NCBI GenBank assembly: GCA_034002865.1
Contig: JAVEZR010000008.1
Coordinates: forward strand, 1 to 24,884
Origin: UBA5209 sp034002865
Lineage (GTDB): Bacteria; Patescibacteriota; Dojkabacteria; SC72
Reading direction: 5' to 3'
Length of the DNA stretch: 24,884 bases
Shown here one piece after another: positions 1 through 7,721 of this stretch. The notes beneath the pieces are model-generated. The model worked only from the letters and a program-made list of their open reading frames with translations. It was not told the origin of the DNA and did no database searches. Within the stretch, counting starts at the first letter, position 1; the number at the start of each line of letters is the position of its first letter. Made by a program: the position numbers and the translations under genes.

Positions 1-272
1 TAATAAAGATGCAGCAAGAGGCTAAGAAGATGCAAAATAAAATGAGAGAGAAAAAGATTAGTGGTGAATCTAAGGATGGAATGCTTAAACTTTTCATGAA
101 TGGAGCCCAGGAGTTTGAAGATATTTGGGTAGATGATAACCTAATGGATCCTGAGATGATAGATAGATTTAAGAAGAATATGAAAGAGGCATTTAAAAGC
201 TATCAGAAGAACTTACAGAAAGAGATGGCAAAAGATATGGACTTAGATCAACTGAAGAGTATGTTAGGTTAA
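1..272 (+). CDS. ybaB: YbaB/EbfC-family nucleoid-associated protein, 5' end outside window
   Basis: Small DNA-binding protein of the YbaB/EbfC family, which binds DNA as a dimer and is usually encoded between dnaX and recR. The visible part shows the family layout: an N-terminal basic, Gln/Met-rich helix (MQQEAKKMQNKM), a central two-strand region with MLKLFMNGAQEFEDIWVDDNLM, and a C-terminal helix that ends LDQLKSMLG. The first ATG in the window is at 9, but the frame is open back to base 1 and family members have about 10-20 more residues before this point, so the real start is almost certainly upstream. It ends one base before recR, the standard ybaB-recR pairing, so the two are probably co-transcribed. 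The function in recombination or nucleoid structure is known from the family only. Confidence 0.85.
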   Translation, partial: IKMQQEAKKMQNKMREKKISGESKDGMLKLFMNGAQEFEDIWVDDNLMDPEMIDRFKKNMKEAFKSYQKNLQKEMAKDMDLDQLKSMLG

Positions 273-273
273 T

Positions 274-900
274 ATGTCTGTACTACCACTCTCTGTAGAA
301 AAAGTTATCAATGAATTAAGTAAACTACCTGGTGTAGGTCCTAAGTCTGCTGCTAGGATGACATATCACTACCTTAGATCTCCAAATAAAGATGCAACAA
401 AGTTAGGTAAAGCTCTTCTAGAGATGGATGAGAATACTAAATTTTGTACAGAGTGTTTTAATGTAAGTGAGAATGAGGTGTGTGATATATGTAGTAGTGA
501 TCAAAGAGATAGGGGTAAGATATGTATTGTAGAGGAGCCTTTAGATGTAGTAGCTTTTGAGAATTCATCCATATTTGAGGGTACATACTTCGTACTTGGT
601 GGAGTTATATCTCCTGCAGAGGGTATTGGTGCTCAGGAGTTAAGATTTGATGAATTAGAAGCAAGAGTAAAGAAAGATATTAAGGGTTTAGATACCCCTT
701 TAGAACTAATCGTAGCTACTAATCCTAGCTTAGAGGGTGAAGCTACAGCTAGTTACATATTAGACCTATTTAATGTTTACCTTAAAGAGGGTAAAATTAA
801 GATTACAAGACTTGCAATGGGTTTACCTACTGGTGCAGATTTAGAGTATGCAGATAGGTTGACATTAAAAAGAGCATTAGAGGGTAGAAGAGATATTTAA
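274..900 (+). CDS. recR: Recombination mediator protein RecR
   Basis: RecR acts with RecO (and RecF) to load RecA on SSB-coated single-stranded DNA during gap repair. The 208-residue protein has the full family plan: an N-terminal helix-hairpin-helix (LSKLPGVGPKSAARM, residues 16-29), a four-cysteine zinc finger (C58, C61, C70, C73), and a Toprim domain from about residue 82 (ICIVEEPLDVVAFE), followed by the usual C-terminal segment with TRLAMGLPTGADLEYAD. Length is normal for the family. The ATG at 274 is one base after the ybaB stop, with no Shine-Dalgarno sequence, which suggests coupled translation. Nothing is missing or unusual. Confidence 0.97.
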   Translation: MSVLPLSVEKVINELSKLPGVGPKSAARMTYHYLRSPNKDATKLGKALLEMDENTKFCTECFNVSENEVCDICSSDQRDRGKICIVEEPLDVVAFENSSIFEGTYFVLGGVISPAEGIGAQELRFDELEARVKKDIKGLDTPLELIVATNPSLEGEATASYILDLFNVYLKEGKIKITRLAMGLPTGADLEYADRLTLKRALEGRRDI

Positions 901-916
901 TATTAAGATGATTTAG

Positions 917-2362
917 ATGAGACTGTACTCTACATTGGATAGAAAAGTAGTTGAGATAGAGCCGATAAAGGAAGGGGAGGTTTCAATATATAGCTGTGGT
1001 CCAACCGTTTATAACAGAATGCATGTTGGTAATATTCGTGCCTATGTAAGTTGGGATATACTGCATAGAGCTTTGGAGTATCTAGGATTTAATGTAAAGC
1101 GCGCTATGAACTTTACAGATGTAGGTCATATGACTCAAGATGAGGATTTTGGTGAGGACAAGATAGATATAGCTGCACGCTCTACAGGTAAAGATCCATT
1201 AGAGATTTCTAATAAGTATATACGTACAGTACTAGAGGATTTTAGTAAACTTAATCTTCTTTCACCAAGTGGAGACAGAGTAGATCCAAATTGGAAGATA
1301 GAGGAGTTAGATAGGTATGGATGGTTAAGAGCTACCTCATATATTGATGAGATGATAGAGAGAATTAAAAATATGGAGAAAGGTGGATATGTATATGAGA
1401 CTAATCTAGCACTGTATTTTGATATAACAAAGATAGATGACTATACAATCTTCACTGGACAGAAATTAGATGAGAAGAGTATTGCCTCTAGAGATGATGT
1501 AGAGATAGATCCTGAGAAGAGACATCCTGCTGATTTTGTACTTTGGATGAAGAGAGTAGGTAAGTATGAAAATCACCTAATGCATTGGGATTCTCCTTGG
1601 GGAGATGGTTTTCCTGGTTGGCATATAGAGTGTTCTGCAATGAGTATTGCAAAGTTAGGAGAGCATTTTGATATCCATACCGGTGGTGTAGACCATATCT
1701 CTGTTCATCATCCAAATGAGAGAGCTCAAAATATTGGCTCTTGTGGTCATCCTGTTGTTAAATATTGGATACATAACGAATTCATAGTAGATGGAGATGA
1801 TGGTAAGCTTTCTAAGAGTAAGGGTAATGCTCTTACGCTTCCTGATTTAATAGAGCAAGGTTTTGATCCATTAGATTTAAGATATCTGTTTGCATCTGTT
1901 AATTACAGAGTACAGTTAAGACTCTCACATGAGGCTCTAACAGGGGCAAGGAATGCAAGATTGAGAATTCTAAGTAAGATATACTCTCTTAAAGAAGTAG
2001 CAAATCAGGAGGGTGTACTGTTAGATAAATATGTAGATAGATTTAAAAAATCTCTTTCTGAGAATTTAAATATGTCAGAAGCATTTGCGATCTTAAATGA
2101 GCTACTGAAGTCTGAGAACAAAGCAGAAGACATATTAGCTACTGTATATGATTTTGATAGGGTACTAGGTTTAGATTTAGAGAGTTCTACTGTTAAAGAG
2201 GATGAAGATATACCTTCTGAAGTATTAGAGCTTTTAGAGAAGAGAAAAGCTGTTAGAGAGAAGAAAGATTTTCTTGAGTCAGATAGATTAAGAGATTTAA
2301 TATCAGAGTATGGTTACAAAGTCCTAGATACCTCTGATGGTCAGATTTTAGAAAAGGTTTAA
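917..2362 (+). CDS. cysS: Cysteinyl-tRNA synthetase
   Basis: Charges tRNA-Cys with cysteine in the cytoplasm (class I aminoacyl-tRNA synthetase). Signatures seen: SCGPTVYN with zinc-ligand Cys27, the HIGH-type motif HVGN at 36-39, WHIECSAMS (Cys239 as second zinc ligand), the His pair H264-H265, and the KMSKS-type motif KLSKS at 297-301. The C-terminal helical region ends in a short anticodon-binding-like stretch (EKRKAVREKKDFLESDRLRDLI). At 481 residues it is close to the usual 460-480. The common FPHHENE motif is here VHHPNE, which keeps the histidines but changes the neighbouring residues. It starts 16 bases after recR and lies 3 bases before rnhC, so it sits in the same run of genes. Confidence 0.97.
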   Translation: MRLYSTLDRKVVEIEPIKEGEVSIYSCGPTVYNRMHVGNIRAYVSWDILHRALEYLGFNVKRAMNFTDVGHMTQDEDFGEDKIDIAARSTGKDPLEISNKYIRTVLEDFSKLNLLSPSGDRVDPNWKIEELDRYGWLRATSYIDEMIERIKNMEKGGYVYETNLALYFDITKIDDYTIFTGQKLDEKSIASRDDVEIDPEKRHPADFVLWMKRVGKYENHLMHWDSPWGDGFPGWHIECSAMSIAKLGEHFDIHTGGVDHISVHHPNERAQNIGSCGHPVVKYWIHNEFIVDGDDGKLSKSKGNALTLPDLIEQGFDPLDLRYLFASVNYRVQLRLSHEALTGARNARLRILSKIYSLKEVANQEGVLLDKYVDRFKKSLSENLNMSEAFAILNELLKSENKAEDILATVYDFDRVLGLDLESSTVKEDEDIPSEVLELLEKRKAVREKKDFLESDRLRDLISEYGYKVLDTSDGQILEKV

Positions 2363-2365
2363 TAT

Positions 2366-3265
2366 ATGGCAAACCAAAATACTTTTACAGTATCACTAAG
2401 CAAAGAAGAGCAAAGTAGAGTAAGGGATGTTCTTTTAGCAAACAGTTGGAATGAGGAGTTTGATTCTAATCAGTATGTTACATATCGTTTAAAGAGTCCT
2501 TTAGGATCTGTCGCTATGATGTACTCTAGTGGTAAGTTAGTATTTCAAGGTAGAGAGGATTTTACATCTGTAATAGCGAATATTAAACAGGAGAATGGTG
2601 ATAGGGAGATAGATTTTAAGCCTCATTTAGGTGTAGATGAGGTAGGTAAGGGTGATTACTTTGGTCCTTTAGTAGTAGTGTCTTGTTTTGTAAATGAAGA
2701 GTTTTATAAAAGAGCAAATCTATTAGGCTTTGGTGACTCAAAGAAATTTACTGATGTGAAGATTAAGAAGTTTTTTGAGAATGTAAAAGAGTATTCATAT
2801 TACTATTCATCCATTGTTTATCCATCAGAGTATAACGAGCTTTCAAGTAAGTACGGTAATGTTTCTATACTGTTAGCAAAACAGCACAGTATTGTAATAG
2901 AGAAGGCTCTTAAAGATCTAAAGAATAAAGATATAGAGTGTTCATATATAGTTGTAGATCAGTTCTCTGCAGCTAAGAGTAGGGTAATAAATGAATTAGG
3001 AGAGCTTGGTAAGAGTGTAGAGCTAAGACAGTTCCATAAAGGGGAGTCAGATATTGCTGTTGCTGCTGCCTCTATATTTGCAAGAGGTATATTTCTACAG
3101 GAGTGGGATAAGATGAATGAGAAATATAACTTTGTATTTCCTAAGGGAGCATCCAATGTATTGGATAGTGCAAAACTGTTTGTATCAGAGTATGGAGCAG
3201 AGGAGTTAAGGAATGTTTCTAAGATAGGGTTTAGAACAACCCAAGAGGTTCTTAAAATGTTTTAA
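2366..3265 (+). CDS. rnhC: Ribonuclease HIII
   Basis: Cleaves the RNA strand of RNA/DNA hybrids and so removes R-loops and primers. The 299-residue length and two-part layout fit RNase HIII rather than HII. The N-terminal ~80 residues form the TBP-like substrate-binding domain. The catalytic domain begins at LGVDEVGKGDYFGPL (acidic D91 and E92), with further acidic residues in VVDQFSA and SDIAVAAASIFAR. The GKGDYFGPL form is typical of HIII. The ATG is 3 bases after the cysS stop. The stop codon lies in a TTAA (3262-3265) that also supplies the stop of the convergent gene on the other strand. Confidence 0.95.
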   Translation: MANQNTFTVSLSKEEQSRVRDVLLANSWNEEFDSNQYVTYRLKSPLGSVAMMYSSGKLVFQGREDFTSVIANIKQENGDREIDFKPHLGVDEVGKGDYFGPLVVVSCFVNEEFYKRANLLGFGDSKKFTDVKIKKFFENVKEYSYYYSSIVYPSEYNELSSKYGNVSILLAKQHSIVIEKALKDLKNKDIECSYIVVDQFSAAKSRVINELGELGKSVELRQFHKGESDIAVAAASIFARGIFLQEWDKMNEKYNFVFPKGASNVLDSAKLFVSEYGAEELRNVSKIGFRTTQEVLKMF

Positions 3266-4149
3266 TTTTTCTTCTTCTTAATATCTTCTTTAAGAGATTT
3301 AGTTAGGATAAAGATTCCAATCAGTAATACTAATCCTCCCATTACTTCATATACATAGCTTCCAATATATACTTCACTCTGTTTTGTATTACTGTCTAGT
3401 CCATTAGATATACTTCCCTTAGCTACTCTTTCAGAGAATATATCTGATATATGCCAACTATCAATGGTAACTGTTTTTTCTAATACTTCTCTTGGATATA
3501 GCTTTTCTCTCTCTCTATTTATATATACATACTCTGGTTTATAGTTACTTCTTTTATTTAATATCTCTATTCTTCCTGTAGGATTTAGTACATAGTTAGA
3601 GTTATTTACAACTGCGTATTTAAGTTTAAGAGGTTTAAGGAAGGGAATGCCTTTATTTAAAACTTCAATCTTTGTACTAAAGTCCTCAGTAGTTGCTCCT
3701 AAGACCTCTTCTTGTGGATCTATTATATGTAGTACTACTAACTGAGAGATTCCCTTACTAATAGAGACATCTTTATCTCCCTGTACAGGGGAGAGTACAA
3801 CTAGATTAAAGTATGTACCTTTCTCCTGATTATTTACAGGGAATATTTCATACGGTATTTCTCTTTCAGATTTAGCTTTTACTGTAAAAGTATCAGTATC
3901 TGCTTTAATAAAGAGATCTTTGCTATCTTCTATAATATCTTCTGTTTGAGGATCATATCCATATGCAGCTATTACTAATTCTATATCAGTATCTTCACTG
4001 TTTCCAAAGGTAACAGAGGAGAGTACTCTTTGACCCTGTGCTAGCTTTATCTCGTTTATAGCAGGTGTAAGGCTACTAGCGTATGTATTAGATATACCAC
4101 AGAGGGTATATATGATTGTTAATGTAAAGAGGATTTTTAAGGATTTCAT
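3262..4149 (-). CDS. Membrane-anchored exported protein with DUF916-like Ig domains (paralogue 2)
   Basis: A 295-residue exported protein, not assigned to a named family with certainty. It has an N-terminal signal peptide (KSLKILFTLTIIYTLCGIS, cleavage probably after TYA), a long beta-rich extracellular part, and one C-terminal membrane helix (GGLVLLIGIFILT) followed by a Lys-rich cytoplasmic tail. The ectodomain looks like two Ig-like domains. The first (residues ~25-145) has the pattern of DUF916, the domain of WxL-interacting proteins. The second contains VVNNSNYVLNPTGRIEILN, which resembles the matching segment of the gene at 4146-5111, so the two appear to be paralogues. The start ATG overlaps the stop of that gene in ATGA (4146-4149), implying translational coupling. 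A structural or anchoring role at the cell surface is inferred. Confidence 0.7.
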   Translation of the reverse strand: MKSLKILFTLTIIYTLCGISNTYASSLTPAINEIKLAQGQRVLSSVTFGNSEDTDIELVIAAYGYDPQTEDIIEDSKDLFIKADTDTFTVKAKSEREIPYEIFPVNNQEKGTYFNLVVLSPVQGDKDVSISKGISQLVVLHIIDPQEEVLGATTEDFSTKIEVLNKGIPFLKPLKLKYAVVNNSNYVLNPTGRIEILNKRSNYKPEYVYINREREKLYPREVLEKTVTIDSWHISDIFSERVAKGSISNGLDSNTKQSEVYIGSYVYEVMGGLVLLIGIFILTKSLKEDIKKKKN

Positions 4150-5111
4150 TTCTTTCTTTGTAATTTCTTCTTACTTATTACTGCAATTATACCAGTAAGA
4201 AGGATTACGAGGATAGCGATAATAATCTTCCATGGAATTATCCAGAATGTTGCTTCACTTGAGAGTACTGCAAAGCCTGGTTGGAAGCTTCTGTATGTAA
4301 CTAGTAGTTTAGCTTTCATAGGGCCTACAGTTAGTATTTTAGAAGGTGAAAGATATCCAGATTGACTCCAGTTATCTGTATAGTTACCTATATTATCTCT
4401 TAGTAAGCTCTGTTTATTCCTATTAAATGGTATTCTAGCTACTTCCTGTTTAAAGATATTCTCTACCACTATTTCTCCTGCAGGGGTAATGTGTGTATCT
4501 CCCAAGTTCTTTAGTTGTGTGAAGAAATCTACATTAATTCTTTCGTATGTTTTCTTGTCTGTAGTAAAGCGAAGTAGCTCTGCATTCTCTACAAATTCAT
4601 CACCAATTTGTATTAAAAAGGGAGTACCTGCTGCTAAGTTTGCAAATGCACCTGTACCTTCTAATTCACCTTTTGTTTGAGAGATTAAAAAAATCTGAGC
4701 ATTAAACTCTCCATTGGTAACATCGGTTGGTACATTGATAGTATATTTCAGCTTTGTATTTTTACTAGGTTCTAATGTGAGTACTTTCTTTTCTACAGAG
4801 ATCCATTTTGATGCAGAGTAAAGTGCTTCTGCTTCCTCTTCATCTGTAAGTATTATAGCTGTACCTGGTTGATTCTCTACCTGCCTAAAACCTCTTATAT
4901 ATACATCATACGTATCTGCCTCCTGTGAGAGATTCCAGAATACTATTTCATCGGAGTATGTTTCTCCGGGTTGCATCTTAAGAGTTTTAAAAGTAGGGGA
5001 GACGCCAATTGAAAGACTACCCTGAGCGAATGTCGGTATTACGCTTAAACAGAGTATTATTACGGGCAGTAAAAGTATTCTGTTATATTCCTTAAGTATT
5101 TTTAATATCAT
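4146..5111 (-). CDS. Membrane-anchored exported protein with DUF916-like Ig domains (paralogue 1)
   Basis: A 321-residue exported protein. It has a signal peptide (residues ~10-29, LLLPVIILCLSVIPTFAQG), a beta-rich ectodomain, and a C-terminal membrane helix (PWKIIIAILVILLTGIIAV) with a KKKLQRKK tail. The first domain opens with GVSPTFKTLKMQPGETYSD and continues with ASKWISVEKKVLTLEPSKN and NVPTDVTNGEFNAQIFL. This order of features is typical of DUF916 and related peptidoglycan-side Ig domains. The second domain carries KNLGDTHITPAGEIVVEN, reminiscent of the DUF3324 half of WxL-interacting proteins. It lies 9 bases downstream of a secreted surface protein and overlaps the next gene by 4 bases. 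Its stop is the only UGA found among the genes here. The domain naming rests on pattern only, so a profile search is needed. Confidence 0.7.
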   Translation of the reverse strand: MILKILKEYNRILLLPVIILCLSVIPTFAQGSLSIGVSPTFKTLKMQPGETYSDEIVFWNLSQEADTYDVYIRGFRQVENQPGTAIILTDEEEAEALYSASKWISVEKKVLTLEPSKNTKLKYTINVPTDVTNGEFNAQIFLISQTKGELEGTGAFANLAAGTPFLIQIGDEFVENAELLRFTTDKKTYERINVDFFTQLKNLGDTHITPAGEIVVENIFKQEVARIPFNRNKQSLLRDNIGNYTDNWSQSGYLSPSKILTVGPMKAKLLVTYRSFQPGFAVLSSEATFWIIPWKIIIAILVILLTGIIAVISKKKLQRKK

Positions 5112-5120
5112 TATCTAAGT

Positions 5121-6209
5121 CTAGTAGTAACCACCACATATAAAGGTGACAGTTTCTGTATATGCACCAGGAAGAGCACTTGTACTTGCTCTTGCACCAT
5201 ATGTTACGGTTGAGTTCTCAGCAGAAGCAGCAGAGCTTGTTTTGTAAAGAATCATTCTTGCACCACTAAATTGTCTGTCTAAACTACCAAAGATTCCGTT
5301 ACTACCGGCTAAGAAGTTAGCAGGGACAACGGAACCACCTGCTGGTTGAGTTAATACAATACCGAAGCCTTCTGAGTTAGCAGGATTTAAATCTACTGTT
5401 GTGCTACCTGAAGAAGGAATTAAGTATGGGCCACCCCCGTAGTACAGTCCAGCGTCTGTAGAGCCATTACCAGTTCCGTAAGCTGCCCAGTAATATCCAC
5501 TTGTGGCAGTAGTTGAAATAGTATGTGATCCTACTGCAAATGCACCTCCTGGGTAAAGGGTTCCAAGATTTACGGTATTTGAACCTATTACGCAGTTAAC
5601 ACTTGGAGATTCAGAAACTGTTGCACTGACAACAACGGAGTCATTTGACACCAAGGATATTTTAAAGGTCTTAGAGTCGATAGTGGCACCTTGTGAGATT
5701 GTAATCGTAAGATCGTGCTGCCCTACAGTTGAGTTTGTTCCTAAAATTCCTGTATTACCTGCAATCTGTAAACCATATGTTGTTCCTGCAGTTAGAGCAG
5801 TAAGGCCGGTAATCGTTATAGTATCTGCTGTTGATGCTCCCCCCTGTGAACATGTACCTGCTAATGTCCCTGGTAGAGCAGCGTCAATATCCCAGTTGCC
5901 TGAAGATTGATCTGCGCTAGATGAGCTTACTCCAGTAACAGTCATGCTACCTGCTGTTCTACACCAAGTAGTGTCTTGTGTCTGTGGGAATTCAATCTTT
6001 AATGTACCTCCTGAGGCAAAGGAGGAGTTTGGCGCAACTGCAACAATGTATACAACTCCTGTCGAAAGGTTCGCCTGTATTCTATTCATATATACATATA
6101 CAGCAGTTAATGATGCAGCTTGAGAAGAGAAGTACATGAAGAAAGATGCAAAGACGAGGATTAATAGTGTTGGGATTCCTATCTTTAAAAGGGTTTTTAT
6201 ACTTCTCAC
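5121..6209 (-). CDS. Secreted Ser/Thr/Gly-rich surface protein with C-terminal beta domain
   Basis: A 362-residue secreted protein of no named family. The signal peptide spans residues ~8-32 (LKIGIPTLLILVFASFFMY, cleavage near SQAAS). The mature part is rich in Ser, Thr, Gly and Ala, with scattered cysteines (for example in TTWCRT, AGTCSQ, SVNCVI and FICGGYY) that may form disulfides. From about residue 195 a second beta domain follows: VNLGTLYPGGAF, then TISTTATSGYYW, then a C-terminal PGAYTETVTFICGGYY. This layout recalls WxL-type cell-wall domains and the C-terminus of the neighbour at 6298-7518. There is no membrane helix or LPXTG tail, so attachment is probably non-covalent. The start is GTG (6207-6209). 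The overlapping ATG one frame away runs straight into TGA and cannot be used. Confidence 0.7.
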   Translation of the reverse strand: MRSIKTLLKIGIPTLLILVFASFFMYFSSQAASLTAVYVYMNRIQANLSTGVVYIVAVAPNSSFASGGTLKIEFPQTQDTTWCRTAGSMTVTGVSSSSADQSSGNWDIDAALPGTLAGTCSQGGASTADTITITGLTALTAGTTYGLQIAGNTGILGTNSTVGQHDLTITISQGATIDSKTFKISLVSNDSVVVSATVSESPSVNCVIGSNTVNLGTLYPGGAFAVGSHTISTTATSGYYWAAYGTGNGSTDAGLYYGGGPYLIPSSGSTTVDLNPANSEGFGIVLTQPAGGSVVPANFLAGSNGIFGSLDRQFSGARMILYKTSSAASAENSTVTYGARASTSALPGAYTETVTFICGGYY

Positions 6210-6226
6210 ATTTGGCAGTTTAAAAA

Positions 6227-6285
6227 ATTATAATGAAACCATAATTATCTGTTATTAGATTACATACTGTATTTAACCATGTCAA
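6227..6285 (-). promoter_or_regulatory. Tandem candidate promoters for the 5121-6209 surface gene
   Basis: Two sigma70-like promoters can be read on the minus strand. The first has TTGACA (6285-6280), a 17-base spacer and TAATCT (6262-6257). The second has ATAACA (6255-6250), a 17-base spacer and a perfect TATAAT (6232-6227). The second would start transcription about 10 bases before the GTG start codon. They suggest that the surface gene and the two anchored proteins downstream can be transcribed apart from the gene at 6298-7518. Confidence 0.55.
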
Positions 6286-6297
6286 GAGCCTTCTCAA

Positions 6298-7518
6298 CTA
6301 ATATCTTGGGACAAAAATTAGATATATTGTTTCTTGATAATCGGTAGCAGGTGTATATGTAATTCCTGGCTTTGCAATAACCTTTAAGGCCATTCTTCCA
6401 TCTACAATCGGGCCATCTCCATCATATATTTTTTGAGCAGTAGGGCTAACAATACCAACAGTATTTATAGTTCCGCTGTAATCTGTAGTTGCACTTATCT
6501 CTCCAAAGAGAGAAGAGCTACTATCGTAATCTATATATTCACTCTGTAATCCAAATCCAGAGGCTACCTGATCTAGGTTTGCATTAGCCGAAGTTATTGT
6601 TTGTGTAGTGGTCGGACTTCTTAATCCTCCATTTACTCCACTCATTACAATTGCAAATCCTCCATCTGAATTAGTTTGTACATCCATCCATATCCTATTT
6701 CCTGCTGTAATTGCAGCTGCTCCCCCTATTAATTCATATGCTCCTGTAAATGCAATAGAGTAGGGTGCAGATGTTTCTGCTGTATATCCAGTACTTCCTG
6801 CTATATCTATATCAAAAAATACTGAACCTGATGCTGTGGTTGCTGATTTAATAGGCCCAGTAGCTGTTTGTGTGAAGTCTCCTTTTAATGCAAATGCTTT
6901 AATGTAGTAGGTGGTATTTGAATCTAAGCCTTTAATATTAAAAGTTTCTGCTTCCCAATCTGCTTTAGTCATGAAGTCATTTATATTATGTGTACTGTAG
7001 CTTTCTGGCATAAAGGTAGAGGCATCTATATATCTAATATCTGATACAAAGTTATCAGTAGATATCATAACGGCGTAGAGAGTGTCGGCAGGATTTGAAG
7101 CGGAAGTATCCGAAACCTCAAACCTAGCTTTGTTGTAACAACCACTTGGTCCACATATAGCTACCATTCCTCCTGTAGTTAGCGCTGCTGGGCCAGTAGT
7201 ACATGCACTAGATCCGTTTGTGTCAGTTTCAAAACATGAGATAGTGGGTATTGCTGGTAAGAAGGGAGTCTCAGGACTTGTACTTAGCCCATATGAAGTA
7301 GAGTACAGTCTTGGATTTGCCGATATACTGCCTACATTTAATAGTGCTGAGTAGTTACCACTTGTACTCTCTATTATCCCTCCTCCCTGTGTAGTCACTC
7401 CCACTATCTTGTAATTAGGTGAATCTAATTCAGTAGCTAATACCGTTATTGGAAACAGTAAAAGGGTAAATATTAGTAAGAAGGTTTTGTAAAGTGTATT
7501 TTTTTGTTTAATATGCAT
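6298..7518 (-). CDS. Secreted surface protein with fibronectin-III-like and C-terminal beta domains
   Basis: A 406-residue secreted protein, unrecognised at family level. The signal peptide is at residues ~9-29 (FLLIFTLLLFPITVLA). After it comes a short doubled motif (SPNYKIVG ... SGNYSALLNVGS ... STSYGLSTSP) of a kind common at the start of CPR surface proteins. A Cys-containing linker (SCFETDTNGSSACT, AICGPSGCYNKA) follows. Next is an Ig/fibronectin-III-like domain, about 125-228, with the typical NIKGLDSNTTYYIKAFAL strand. The last ~170 residues are a beta domain with DVQTNSDGGFAIVMSG and a terminal YQETIYLIFVPRY. That end resembles the PGAYTETVTFICGGYY end of the next gene. There is no C-terminal anchor, so it is probably held at the surface by a partner. 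It is the first gene of the minus-strand surface cluster. Confidence 0.7.
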   Translation of the reverse strand: MHIKQKNTLYKTFLLIFTLLLFPITVLATELDSPNYKIVGVTTQGGGIIESTSGNYSALLNVGSISANPRLYSTSYGLSTSPETPFLPAIPTISCFETDTNGSSACTTGPAALTTGGMVAICGPSGCYNKARFEVSDTSASNPADTLYAVMISTDNFVSDIRYIDASTFMPESYSTHNINDFMTKADWEAETFNIKGLDSNTTYYIKAFALKGDFTQTATGPIKSATTASGSVFFDIDIAGSTGYTAETSAPYSIAFTGAYELIGGAAAITAGNRIWMDVQTNSDGGFAIVMSGVNGGLRSPTTTQTITSANANLDQVASGFGLQSEYIDYDSSSSLFGEISATTDYSGTINTVGIVSPTAQKIYDGDGPIVDGRMALKVIAKPGITYTPATDYQETIYLIFVPRY

Positions 7519-7530
7519 ATATAAAATGAT

Positions 7531-7560
7531 ATTGTAAGTGGTAAGGTATAGTCAAATCAA
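7531..7560 (-). promoter_or_regulatory. Candidate promoter of the minus-strand surface cluster
   Basis: On the minus strand TTGATT (7560-7555) is followed by an 18-base spacer and TACAAT (7536-7531). Transcription would begin about 7524, only ~6 bases before the ATG at 7518, so the leader would be very short. The site lies back to back with the tRNA-Ser promoter. Confidence 0.5.
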
Positions 7561-7579
7561 AGTAAAAAAGGTTTAAGCA

Positions 7580-7588
7580 TGATATAAT
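7580..7588 (+). promoter_or_regulatory. Extended -10 promoter of tRNA-Ser
   Basis: TGATATAAT (TG at 7580-7581, TATAAT at 7583-7588) is a perfect extended -10 element. It would start transcription about 7595, some 7 bases before the mature tRNA. No convincing -35 hexamer is seen at 16-18 bases, which fits an extended -10 promoter. Confidence 0.6.
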
Positions 7589-7601
7589 TGCGTGTTCTTT
7601 A

Positions 7602-7688
7602 GGAGAGATGACAGAGTGGTCGAATGTGACGGTCTTGAAAACCGTTGTACGGGTTTCCGTACCGTGGGTTCGAATCCCACTCTCTCCG
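7602..7688 (+). tRNA. tRNA-Ser (anticodon UGA)
   Basis: A full cloverleaf with the long variable arm of class II tRNAs. The acceptor stem GGAGAGA (7602-7608) pairs perfectly with TCTCTCC (7681-7687), followed by discriminator G. The D stem is ACA/TGT. The anticodon stem ACGGT/ACCGT (7629-7633 with 7641-7645) encloses loop CTTGAAA, giving anticodon TGA at 7636-7638, which reads UCA serine codons. The variable arm is GTACGG/CCGTAC (7647-7652 with 7657-7662). The T arm is GTGGG-TTCGAAT-CCCAC. The 3' CCA is not encoded, so it must be added after transcription, and a CCA-adding enzyme is encoded at 9833-11248. Confidence 0.97.
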
Positions 7689-7721
7689 TTTGTACATATA
7701 TATAAGTTTAACCAAATTAGA

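Noticed and set aside
7608..7721. Upstream start of the CDP-alcohol phosphatidyltransferase frame inside the tRNA
   Set aside because: The first 38 codons would be tRNA sequence; the ATG at 7722 fits the family better.
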